From Puccinia triticina (lineage: Eukaryota > Basidiomycota > Pucciniomycetes > Pucciniales > Pucciniaceae), in contig NC_070560.1 in assembly GCF_026914185.1 (NCBI RefSeq), positions 6,129,501 through 6,193,500 on the forward strand: a DNA stretch of 64,000 nucleotides. The letters are read 5' to 3'. Shown here one piece after another: positions 12,210 through 22,762 of this stretch. How positions within the stretch are numbered: position 1 is the first letter of the stretch; the number at the start of each line of letters is the position of its first letter. Position numbers and translations under genes: made by a program. The notes below the pieces were generated by a model. That model was not told the origin of the DNA, searched no databases, and saw nothing but the letters and a program-made list of their open reading frames with translations.

Positions 12210-14046
12210 GCCTTTGAATGGCCCTTGAGGGCCTGTTGTTTCCAGACATCCAACACCTTCTCGGAAGTTTGATTTCGTGGCAGTCATTTTCTTGGTGGCT
12301 TGGCCTTTACCAAGAAACTTGTTGTGTGATCAGGGACCCGGATACTTACAAAAAACTGTGGTTGACTGGCAGAGCTCTCAAGAGAAGATTGCACCTTTAT
12401 GAAGGAGCTTGTGCGACTCAAACCCGGCTTGTTTCTGCACAAGATTTGTGAGAAGCTGTACGACTCAACCAAAGTTCTGCTCAGCACCGCAGGGGTTCAC
12501 CGGAACCTTGTCAAACGGTTGTCAATCACACTAAAAAACCCCAAAACCAAGAACATTCAGAAATCCCTGGTCGCTAAATACTCCTTCATGGAGTGGATGG
12601 AGTTCTATCCAGCCAAGTTCTTGGTCTTTACAGGTGTGTATCTCTAAGGGCCCAATTATAAACCAGTTTTGGAATAATTTTGGGATTGTTTTCAAATAAG
12701 TTTGAAATCAAAAAAAATTATCTTGGTGGTGCAGATACAGGGGCCAAAACTGTTTCCAACCTGTTTCCAACCAAGTGTAAATTATAAACCCACCACCAGG
12801 CTGGATGAATTTCCGGCGCAACTGAACGTGAGCCTCACACTACCCCAGGTTGCTCCGTCAGCAGTCGTCCGTCTTGCATGTGCCAAGACAATGGCAGCAA
12901 CAACAGCAGCGTTCCCACAAACTTGGGGGGACAACCTGGGTTGGGATAACTGGCCGCCAATGTCTGCCAACTCTCCCAAGTCAATAGATACCCATGAATC
13001 AGCCTTGAAGGCTGATTCTTGCGCGCAACATCCTGGTTCAACTGCGAGAGCCTGTAGCTCGCTCATTCTGCAAGCTACATATGAGGTCCCGGGCATTGAT
13101 AGATGCACTTGCATCCTGGCTATCCGTCCATGGTTTCCATTTTGCAATTACCCGCAAATCAGCCTTGATGGCTGTATCTTGCGCAAGTACATATGCTGTG
13201 GCCTTTGGGGGGGGGGGGGGGGGGAAGTACTGGTCAGGTGTATGGAGGGCATCTGCATGCTGAGCTGTAATTGCATTCAAAACAGTATTGGTAAACCAGT
13301 TTCCCCCAAACCACCTCCCCAAGGTGGTTTGGGTTGTTTTGAGATTTTCAATCCCAAAAAAGTTAGCAAAAAGACATTTCAAACTTATTTGAAACCAATC
13401 CTAAAATTATTCCAAAACTAGTTTATAATTGGGCCCTAAATCTATTTTTTTTGGCTCTCAAACCTGTTTTTTTTGCTTTGTCAGATTTGTAGGAAAAGGG
13501 CTTTCTGCGACAAGGATCTCCGATCCCTTGCCAGATCGCCACGAGGCACCCCCTTGGAGCGATTCCTTGTCAATCAGAACGCAGCCCCGCTCAGCCTCCT
13601 CCCAGCGATCTTGACTGAAGGACTGGTGACCCTCACAACAACATTCAAGATGTTCACCGGTCGGCAATTCAAGCATTTTTTGAAATTTTACTTGGTGATT
13701 CAATCAGGTGTCAGCTTATCATCAGGACTTCCACTGACTTTCCCCTACTACCAAGCTTCCTCAAATGAACCGCTACCCCAACGTGAACTCCATTGTTTTA
13801 TGCAACAACGCTACATAACATCTAGGCAAACAAGCTCAAGCCTTGTGCAATGCTGCTGGCGTCCAACGTATTGCCCTGAGCTGAACCCCATTGAACTAGG
13901 ATTTGCAGCAATCAAGCAGGAATTGCAAGCCTCACAAATCTTGACCCGCTCGGACAACCCTGAGTGGGATATTGTTTGAGTTGTTACAGAAGTACTGACA
14001 GCAACCCTTTGCTATAAGTGGCACAAACACTGTGGCTACTGTGTCC
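12210..14046 (+). pseudogene. Tc1/mariner-like transposase, degenerate and interrupted
   Basis: Frame-shifting translation gives transposase pieces in order. The helix-turn-helix region is around 12280-12440 (QETCCVIRDPDTY). Then comes LYDSTKVLLSTAGVHRNLVK with SFMEWMEFYPAKFLVFT near 12450-12632, leading to the first catalytic Asp of the DDE triad. After an insertion, RGTPLERFLVNQNA and STEGLV-like sequence appear (13540-13625), then YCPELNPIELGFAAIKQEL (13869-13925) with the second half of the catalytic core. Several frameshifts, a lost DDE context and the 12648-13436 insertion make it non-functional. The N-terminal portion of a relative lies at 40895-41203. The break falls after FLVFTG, where GTGTGT could be an intron donor and TTTGTCAG near 13485 the acceptor, so the inserted element seems to occupy an intron. 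Confidence 0.7.
12648..13436. mobile_element. Non-autonomous TIR element (789 bp), TIR GGGCCCAATTATAAAC type
   Basis: The left end GGGCCCAATTATAAACC is mirrored by GTTTATAATTGGGCCC at the right, and the inverted similarity runs on for about 60 bp (AAACTTATTTGAAA-like subterminal sequence). A 3-bp duplication TAA flanks the element at 12645-12647 and 13437-13439. Three-base duplications of TNA type are typical of the PIF/Harbinger superfamily. The interior has no transposase and includes a poly-G run (13207-13222). A second member lies at 34573-35874 with duplication TGA. Confidence 0.75.
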
Positions 14047-15869
14047 CCCACTAGATTGATTTTTTTGCTGGTCTCTTCCTTCTTTTCATTATCTATAGCT
14101 ATATTTGATTACATCACTAACACTATCAAGCATAAAGTACTTAACAGCCATCTCTTACCAAATCTGCAATACTTTTTTTCTTTGATTTGCTTTGGTTTTG
14201 CTGATCATTGTTTGATTTTCTCAAATAAAAAATAAAATTGTTGTGGAACTTGCCCGGTGTTTCATTGGAATTCACTTCCGAGCAAGGTGACTGGATTCTT
14301 ATTGATGACTTCCATGATGAACTCGGCCTGTGAGTCAATCATGTGTTGCATGATCTTGGTAAAAGCTTCCTAAAAGAAGCAGCATTGGTCCTGCGCTTTG
14401 ACTGGGACCAATTGAAGTTGGGATGGTTAAAAAGACAGTCTCTGTAATAATTTCAATGGGTTTCAATGGCTAAGTGGTCCAGAGGAAGGTGGATAGTGGG
14501 TAATACAAAATTCTTCAGCGGGGTATTGGCATCAAGAGGGTCATATTATAAGGCTAACTAGAAATGTATGATACTCTAAAATTCAAGCGATAAGACTAGA
14601 TGGTAAAATATGTGAACAGAAACATAAGAATATACAATGAGGTTGGGGTGAATTGCTAAGCCTTGAAAATTGAGGGATAATTATCATGCTATTAAGGAGT
14701 TGGAAATCAAACTAAAGCCCAGCTTTAATTTTGAGCAGCTAAGTCTTGTTTAAATTTAGAGACATTGTCACGTAACTGAGAAATTATACCATCACTTAAG
14801 CCCCATCAAGTCATCTTTCCCGTTGCGAGAACTCCTTTGGGATGGGTTGGCAGTCCTTTGAGGGGGAAATAACAATATGATATTCCAGCTAAGTAATACT
14901 ACTGTTACGGGTGGTTTCAAAGACCTGCCCCTCTATTATACTACAGAATTCTGACAACAAATTTATTTATTGTTGTGGCATGACTTTTATGACGGAGAAA
15001 ACTTGTATGTAGTAGTCTCTATCAGACCTAGATCAGTTTTAACAAGTACAAGATGCGTATACAACCTCTATATGGCAAGATGGGCAAAGAATATAATTAA
15101 GTGAGAATATGTTTTTGTTGGGTTTTTAATGGTTTCAGCAGAGGGAAATGATGATGGAGTGTGGTATGGGATTTCTATGTTAATGTATGATGACTGTGTC
15201 TTCCGTGATGATGGCAAAATGATGACTGGTGACCACTGAGCTGGGGTGCCTGGGTGATGATGGAAAAATGGTGGGAGGAGGGCCTCCTTATATATTCTTT
15301 TCTGAGTTATTTTTTCTGGTGAGGGCTGCACTTGAGGCATTTCTGCTGGTGGTGACCCTGTGGATTGCACTGCCTTCTGTAAGGGGTGTATAACTTAAAC
15401 TGATGTTCCGCATGATAATGTGTGATTTGTACTTTTTAAGGCAAAGGCCGCCTAGGTTGGTTGCACTGCCAAAGTGGAGGCTTTCTGACCGCATGCATTG
15501 ATGTAAGGTCCGCGCAAATCTGTTGAGTTGTTGAGTGGAGGCCTATTCAATGCAGTTTCCAATGTGCTTGTTGCGTGAGGTGATCTGTAGCTAATAGTGG
15601 AGGCCTACCTAACTAGTAAATCTAACTATACTCTTCTATATATGCATGCCTTTTATGATTTATATGACTTTCCACCTGGGTATGGCCTGTACTAAACCTA
15701 TAATTGTAACTAACTTCCAAACTAAAAGAGCCAGCTGGGTAGTTGAAGTGAGTGACTAGGGTTAAGTTTGTATGTAGAATCTATTTCTCTAACAATATTC
15801 TATCATATGCTAGTATTGTAGGCTGTGAGTTGAGGTTTTGGCAGTTTTGTTGCACGCAACAGATCTGGA
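14047..15869. other. AT-rich stretch without recognisable gene
   Basis: Many stops in all frames and only short ORFs without motifs. It is probably old transposon debris between the mariner relic and the degenerate ORF family to the right. Nothing further can be supported. Confidence 0.4.
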
Positions 15870-17815
15870 TCACCAAACCGTGGTGATGCTTTTTGAAAAG
15901 AACATAGCCGGATGTGTGATATCTTGCTCATCAAGAATCACCAGGACCTGATATTGCTTATTTGGGTGTATATTGACAAAGTAACTGCTTGTTGGGTTCA
16001 ATGACTGAAGTGTTAGAATCAGCTGACGGGCTGCGGTGGCAACGGCCATCATCAACATTGATAGTGTTGAGATTTCTTCTTTTGGCCAATGATAATTTAA
16101 CTTGATATTGGCTGGGGGTGCGCGGATGTTGACTCCCTTGGTTTTTGCCATCTAAAAGGAATGCAAAAATCAATACAAGCATCAATAAATCAGCTCATTC
16201 AAAGCCACTCACTATGGCTTGAGCCCTCTTTGTGACCACCCCGCCAGTCAATGGAATGTAGCAAGTTGGATCTTTGGGATCAATGTAGACCAGCATGCGG
16301 TCCTTGTACTTTTTATTCGGCCGGTGGATTGCATAAATCTGATTCATCACCATGTTTTGGGCTTGGAAATCACTTGGCGCAAGTTCTCAAACAGGAGGAA
16401 CACCAGATGCTTGTGGGTTGGATCCGCTGTGGTAGACGGAAAAGTGGAAAAATAAAAAGCTTTTTCTATGCCACATAATTACTCATACTAGGCCTCAAGA
16501 TAACATCAAATGGACCCCAGAAATTGATTCTACGGCCAACTTCACCCCTAGTCACCACTGGAAGCACCCCTGGACCCCCTCTAGTGTGGAAGTTACACCC
16601 CACCAAACACCTATCACACGGCCAGCCCCAGTAACCCAGCTGTCACCTGCCTCAACCCAAGTTTCACAGTAGTACACATATACACATCATAGGATAAAAA
16701 CATACATCTCCCTGTCAAGCTACACTCATTACATATTAACTACATACACTCCTTTATATACATAGTATGACATCATTTACACTGTTTCTGCAGCCTCAGA
16801 CTTTGTGTATACACTAATTCCCCCTGTATGACAGCTCATGCAGTCTACTGTCACCTCATGCATGCGTTAGAATGTTCTGTTGTATATTCTGACATCATGT
16901 ATGCACCCCTGGCATATTTAGAATGTTCTGTTGTATATTCTGACATCATTTATGTACCCTTGACATGTTATGACATCATTTGTATCTACTCCCACCAGCT
17001 AAACTCTCTCACACTGTTGTCTAGATTAGTTGAAACCCTAACCCACAGGCCCCTCTGGGGCTCCACTTTTGTCTATATAAGGAGCTCTCTCCTCCCCAGT
17101 TGTCAGCTCCTCAGCTCAGTATTCCCCAGTTATTTACATACCACCCTTCACACTTACCATCACCACCACACATCACTACAACCCTTATATTTGCAAATAA
17201 CTACTGAACTCACTCTCAACTCTCACATACCTGTCATCGAACAACTTCATCTGGAACTAGACCAGACCTATTATTTGATTAAAACTTGCCAAGCATAGCT
17301 TCGTGGGTCTTGTTGACTGATAGCATAGAAGGGCAGAGTTTGCACCTCCATCATCCCCTTCTTCATTCAGCAAAAGGTTCTTGGGAAAACTTTTGAGTCT
17401 TACACTGCTTGCTTGGATTGCAGCTCGCTGAGTTAGCATGTGATTTTGAAAAGCAAGAGCAACCTTCTTTTGCTTTGCTTTTGTTTCCGGATTCTGCATT
17501 AAGATCTCCAAAGCTACGGATGTGTGGTCCATTCCAAGGTCCACCACATATCTCATCCATCAATCAATCTTTTTGTTGTCATTAAGAGTTTTTTTGGCTG
17601 ATTTTTTTTACTCCGGGGTCGTCTCCAGACTCATTGAGATATTCCATTCAATATCTGATTTGGAAAATCCTTTGGCTGCAGGATTCAGAATGAGCTTGCC
17701 AGCACCATTGTACACCTTGTTGCACTCAGACGCAACAAGGGTTTGAAAGTCTTGACGTTTTATTGATCCAGCGGAAACCAAGATCTCAAAAGTTTTTCTG
17801 GCAGGCTGAATCATG
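15870..17815 (-). pseudogene. Degenerate member of a repeated (rust-type) ORF family, split by a solo LTR
   Basis: On the minus strand, the pieces are: ARKTFEILVSAGSIKRQDF (17800-17740), then DLGMDHTSVALEILMQNP with KVALAFQNHMLTQRAAIQAS (17540-17410). After the LTR come YAIHRPNKKYKDRMLVYIDP and IPLTGGVVTKRAQAI (about 16350-16220). A likely intron (GTGAGT...TTTTAG) then leads to KTKGVNIRAPPANIKLNYHW. The IDPKDPTCYIPL...WAQAI-like block resembles YINPKNSKQFMIL...IWAKAI at 29830-29930, so both belong to one family. The function is unknown to me. Frameshifts, stops and the inserted LTR show it is dead. Confidence 0.45.
16428..17404 (+). mobile_element. Solo LTR (977 bp)
   Basis: It begins TGTGGTAGACGGAAAAGTGG and ends TTTGAGTCTTACA, the TG...CA pattern of LTRs. 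It contains a TATATAAGGAG promoter-like box (~17076) and is repeated at 56462-58073, 58836-59825 and inverted at 61297-62304. The flanking four bases are CCGC on the left and CTGC on the right, an imperfect duplication. No primer-binding site or internal region adjoins it, so it is a solo LTR lying in the degenerate ORF family member. Confidence 0.8.
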
Positions 17816-17882
17816 TTCCAGCCTTCCTTATTTCCTGGCTTGTGGAAGAAAAGCCTGAATGTGGTGATGCAGTGGATGACCT

Positions 17883-18000
17883 GGATCCAGATGGCCTAGC
17901 GGTAACCATCACCCACAGAAGCTCGGTGTTTCCCCTGCAACGACATAGTATAATCACTTCGAGAGAGTGACGAGTCCGGTGTTCAAGTCCCGGTGGACCC
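17883..18000 (+). other. tRNA-like sequence with insertion (possible SINE head)
   Basis: The ends GGATCCA and TGGACCC pair in six of seven positions like an acceptor stem. GATGGCCTAGCGGTAACCATC forms a D-arm with an A-box-like core. TCACT-TCGAGAG-AGTGA forms an anticodon-like arm, and CCGGTGTTCAAGTCCCGG contains a B-box. About 40 extra bases separate the D-arm and anticodon-like arm and position 33 is C, so a functional tRNA is doubtful. A tRNA-derived retroelement or pseudogene is more likely. Confidence 0.35.
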
Positions 18001-18217
18001 AACCCCTGGCCGCTACCACTTCCGCGCTTGGACAACTACACACCACCCATTCAATCTTCAACCCACTTATTAGTTGTCCACTTTATATGGATAAAAAACT
18101 CTCCAATTTCAATACCTGTTACCCAATTGAATCACCTGAAAAATGGTTGCACCCCATCCACCCCACAAAAAACCCACATAACAACTCATTGTCCCTAGTT
18201 GTTAAGATTACCACATC

Positions 18218-19436
18218 CACCTCAAGAATAATTAAATTTCCCAAAAAAAAAACTCAAAGTTTGAGGTTGGGAAAATCATTGAAAAAAAATCACTCTGTAC
18301 TGAAAAAAAATGCAAACTGAGCGTGCTCAGCCAAAAAAAATAAAAATGTGTCAGACTGAGTAAAAAACAATGGGGCACATTTTTGGGGTGATTTGTTGGA
18401 CGGGCCTGCACAAGGCCCACCAGGGCCCCTAACAGGCCCGTTGGGCCCATTGAAAAATTAGTATTTGTTTGGAATTCCAATGCTCTGCTAAAATGTGAAA
18501 TGGGTCAAACTGAATAAAAAACATGGGGGTACATTTTTGGGGAGATTTTTTGGACGGGCCTGAATGAAGCCCACATGGCCCCCACAAAGCCCACTGGGCC
18601 CGTTGAAAGAGGAGCCTTGGTCAAGAATGCCTATGCTCAGCTAAGAAACAAAAATGTGTCAACCTGAGTAAAAAACATGGGGCCACACTTTTGGGGAGGG
18701 CTTATTGACAGACCTGCATCAGGCCCGTCAGGGCCCACCCAAAGCTGGTTCGGCCAACCCAGAAGTAGTCTTGGTTAAGAATGCCCATATGATGTTTCAG
18801 AACAGCACCAATTGACCACTAATCAACAGAAGATATTGAATGGCTTCTGACATCTGTACGACATTTATGCACTCACAGAATGTATGTCCAGGCCCTTTCC
18901 TTTTCCTTGGAACCCTGTTGGCCCGTACGGGCCTGATGCAGGCCCGTCCAAAAAGCCTCCCCAACAATGTGCCCCCAGGGTTTTTACTCAGTCTGACACA
19001 TTTTATTTCTTAGCTGAGCATATGCTTTCTTAACCAAGGCTACTCTTTCAATGGGCCCAGTGGGCTTTGTGGGGGCCATGTGGGCCTCATTCAGGCCCGT
19101 CCAAAAAATCTCCCCAAAAATGTACCCCCATGTTTTTTATTCAGTTTGACCCATTTCACATTTTAGCAGAGCATCGGACTTCCAAACAAATACTACTTTT
19201 TCAATGAGCCCAACGGGCCTGTTAGGGGCCCATGCGGGCCTTGTGCAGGCCCGTCCAACAAATCACCCCAAAAATGTGCCCCATTGTTTTTTACTCAGTC
19301 TGACACATTTTTAATTTTTTTGACTGAGCACACTCAGTTTGCATTCTTTTTCAGTACAGAGTGATTTTTTTTCAATGATTTTCCCAACCTCAAACTTTGA
19401 GTATTTTTTTTGGGAAATTTAATTATCCTTGAAGTG
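18218..19436. mobile_element. Foldback element with ~560 bp inverted arms
   Basis: The left arm (18218-18790) and right arm (18880-19436) are inverted copies; for example AATTAAATTTCCCAAAAAA at the left matches TTTTGGGAAATTTAATTAT at the right. Each arm holds about three direct copies of a ~160 bp module marked by ACATTTTTGGGG, GGACGGGCCTG and GGCCC runs. The spacer is about 90 bp. ATC occurs outside both ends and may be a target duplication. No coding capacity. Confidence 0.75.
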
Positions 19437-20365
19437 ATCCTCTACAGAACTTGGCCCCATAGAAACAAGTACTGGAAAAAACAAACTACAAACATAGAAA
19501 ACAAATATGCTTGTAGGTAGATATCATGATATTTATAGTGTGCAATGCCAAAGGCAAAATTACACTTCAAAAAAAAAAAAAAGTGGATGACCCACGGCTA
19601 CATACAGAAAATACAAAGAAAAAGATGAACATGCATGTTCTTCAGTCGGAAAAGGATAGAATGCTCCAGAATTACAGTGATTCAAGCCGGTGGTGGGCCT
19701 ATTTGGCAAATGCGCCAGAGCTTGCTAGCAGATAGGTACCCTGGGGGTGGGTCTTCCCCTAGTAGGAGAGGCTTATGCATAATGTCTGAAAGCTGGCAGA
19801 CAAGGGAAGGATTTTCAACCCTAAAAACACAAAAACACAATTTAAAAATCAACAACACATGTACAGAGAAATATGAGTAGACATTTCTCTCAGCAGTACT
19901 TATGTGCACCCTCACCCAAGTTTTTGAGGCATAAAATCCACAACTGATTGAAGGAACCTGTTTTGAAGGTCAAAGGAATCCTGAAGGATATTCCATTGCT
20001 CTGAAGATTCGATTTTGGATTTTCTGATAGTATGCACAATTGAATATCCTATCTGGAACAATTGGGTGGCTACAGGTGTAGGATCTGCAGATATCTGCAG
20101 GCTTGTGAATCCAATATCCACAAGGCATGATGGTTGTAATTCCTTGGTTTACATTACTTTGTGTTTTTGTGTTTTTAAAAGATTAGTACAAGGAAAACGG
20201 TTGGGATTGAGGAGATGAGACCAGCACCATTTGAAAGCTGAGGTTCTGAAGTATAGTTTGGCTCTGGGACAGGTCTGCAGGAGCTGAGGCAGAGGCTGGG
20301 TGATGCTAATTATTTTTCCTCCAGCCATTCATGATTTCTTTCTCAGCCAAATTTTTGACTTTGTG

Positions 20366-20439
20366 CACAAGTCCCTCCCTGTGGGAGGGGCTGCTTCGCG
20401 GCCAGCCACAGCGAGCCTCCCACCAGGGGGGACTTGTGT
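20366..20439. repeat. GC-rich stem-loop, CACAAGTCCCTCC family
   Basis: CACAAGTCCCTCC at the left pairs with GGGGGGACTTGTG at the right, and the complementarity continues through TGGGAGG/CCTCCCA. Similar elements occur at 26299-26360, 26771-26854, 44271-44340, 44548-44597 and 54287-54370. They are too short and hairpin-like to code. Confidence 0.65.
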
Positions 20440-20516
20440 CAAGTTAGGGTTTTCCCTACCAAACAAATCAATCCCAAATCGTGACATCAGTTCCGCTGAG
20501 TCTTCAAGGGTATGGT

Positions 20517-21620
20517 CTATCACCAGGGGAGATATGTTCCCACTCCCCAGGGAGTGCCAGAGCTGAATTTTATGTGAGTTTTGGTCGGATGTGAGCCTGA
20601 TGTGGATTAGTAACTCATCCCCAAAATAGTAATTTGGATGGAGAAGTTAGTGAAAAGTCAGTCACAATTGATTTGGAAGTCAACACAATGTTGTGTAGAA
20701 TTCTTTTGTTTTCTATGTACAACTGTAGGAAGAAATATGATGAAATGATATTTCACCAAAGTCCAACTCATCAATTGCTCCTTTTTACTGATTTTTAAGG
20801 ATAGCAAAGCAAAATTCCCATTCTCAAAAGTAATTCCTCCAAAAAAATGGGTTTCTTGTAATTCACATTATATGCCCTGATGTACAAAATTAAACTAAAA
20901 GTTGATTTGGTATTATTGGGTTTAGATTTTTGGAATGTGGTAATGTTGCAGTCATTGAAATTGAAACCCATTTTCTTGGAAATGCGGGAATTAATTTGAA
21001 TTTGGCTGATAAAAATGACAAAAAACTGTTTTAATAGGGTGAAAGTCTGAGTTAAGTCAAGGTTGGATTGCAGTGCCAATTCACTTTGGCCATATATCCT
21101 GTCCTCCTCACAAAAATGATCTAGTGAATTTTGTATTTTTTTGCTTTTCAAAATTCACATGTGCACATGCAAGTTAACCTTTTTGCACTTTGCTAATAGT
21201 CACCCTGATGTACGCACGTACATTGAGGTGGAAATATCACAGGATGGGCCTTTCACAGCCACATGAAAAGTAAAAAATTTGTTTTGAGACACCAATTGTC
21301 CCCCTGATGTACGCGAGTACATGAGGGGGAAAAAATCACAGGCTGGGCCTTTCACATCTCCATGGAAAGGACACACTGGTCATGGAGCCAAGAAAGGACT
21401 ATATTCTGGATGAGTTCTGGATGAATTATAGATGAGTTTTGGATGATTTTTTGGCAAGTTATGGTTTATTTCAGGATGATTTCCAACTGATTTCCACACT
21501 GACTTCCAGTCTTGTTCATACCTATTCAATATTGCTTTACCAAAGGCCTCCAGCACAGTTATGGAAAAAAGGTACGGTAAGGCACTCCCTGGGGAGTGGG
21601 AGCATATCTCCCCTGGTGTA
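20517..21620. repeat. Pair of inverted 40-bp copies (20517-20558 and 21581-21620)
   Basis: CACCAGGGGAGATATGTTCC plus CACTCCCCAGGGAGTGCC at the left is repeated inverted at the right with about two differences. Each copy also contains an internal palindrome (CTCCCCAGGGAG). The interval between them has no gene. They may be termini of one old element or two dispersed hairpins. Confidence 0.45.
21201..21370 (+). repeat. Direct repeat, ~70 bp, two copies 100 bp apart
   Basis: CCCTGATGTACGC...GTACAT followed by ATCACAGG(A/C)TGGGCCTTTCAC occurs at 21201-21270 and again at 21301-21370. The core GATGTACGC(A)CGTACAT is itself palindromic. A related palindrome, ATGTACGGGCGTACA, appears at about 32094. 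Confidence 0.5.
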
Positions 21621-21839
21621 TTTGACCGTGGTGGAGGGGCGGATGAGGGCGGATGCTAGTTGACTGCTCTGCGGGTGCACTGGTCTACTGGCTGCTGTGG
21701 CCAAGATGATTGTCAATGACGACATCATGGCCTTGGAGAGGTAAAAGCCGAAGGACAGCAATCGTGGAGAGCCTTGAACCTTGGGCAAAAATCCAGGAAA
21801 ATCCTGCAGATCCGTCCAAGAATTCTTCAAAACACAATA

Positions 21840-22273
21840 CTGTGTTTTGCAGAATGCTTGATTTTTTCTCAAAATTTCTGGTTTTGCTATGCACTTAACT
21901 TTGATTTAAACTTCACACCAAACCTTAAGCCAACCTTGCAATTAAACTTTTTTTAGCACATGCAGATGGAAGATCCAAACTACTTGCCACCTAACCTTCA
22001 ACGAACCTTAGAAAGAAGCTTTTGGAGCACATGCAGCCTCCATGTGCTTGTCAATTGCTGCAAAGAGCAGCAGTAATGTTGTGGATCCAAGCATTCCATG
22101 TCGTGTTGACCGCTCACCGGTTTCCCCTCTTTCCTGCTTTCCCACCAGCCCTGAGTGCAACATGTCACATTGTAAGATTCTGGGTTTGCGCAGCTCGCAC
22201 TCAAAATTTAAGATTATGCGAGCAACGAAACCGGAAAATTTGAGAATTCATCCAAGCATTCAGCAAAACACAG
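21840..22273. mobile_element. Stowaway-like MITE (434 bp), TA target duplication
   Basis: The left end CTGTGTTTTGCAGAATGCTTG mirrors the right end CAAGCATTCAGCAAAACACAG, with further inverted similarity into the interior (TCTCAAAATTT/AAATTTGAGA). TA lies on both sides (21838-21839 and 22274-22275), as expected for Tc1/mariner-type transposition. No coding sequence. Confidence 0.65.
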
Positions 22274-22762
22274 TACTTGATGCTATACGGGTATCCTAGA
22301 AGCTTCACATCCCCACTCACCCTGGGAGCTTGGATCGTTCATTTCCTCAAAACCTCCGGTAAGATCCCAGCTGGATACCGGAATCTACCAGGGTCAGGGT
22401 GCGGGATAGGTCGAATCCGGCTCCGGAGCACCGGATCTGAGCCTCAAGCTCGCCACGGCTTGGCAGGGCTTGGCTTCTCCTGCATCAGGCTGTCTTAAGC
22501 TCGCCTTGAGCCATGCCATCACTCAGCCGTGTCCCCCTACGACATCCACTCAGTCGACACATTCCACACCAATCTTTTAGCAGCTAGATTGTTTCCCGAG
22601 CCCCAGTCTCCACGACGAGCACAGCTTACCAGGATTTTAATTTCATACTGTAAAGTCTTCCCTGTTGTTTAGTATGTACACCTGCTTGGATTTCGATAGA
22701 TCAAGACCGTACCTGCGATAGCGCAAGCGCTGATATAGCTTGCCTCCCTGCAGATTTCCACA

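Noticed and set aside
13207..13222. Poly-G runs (also 35356, 41994, 49650, 55542) as functional G-quadruplex sites
   Set aside because: Homopolymer runs in repeats are prone to slippage and assembly error; no surrounding conservation can be judged from one sequence.
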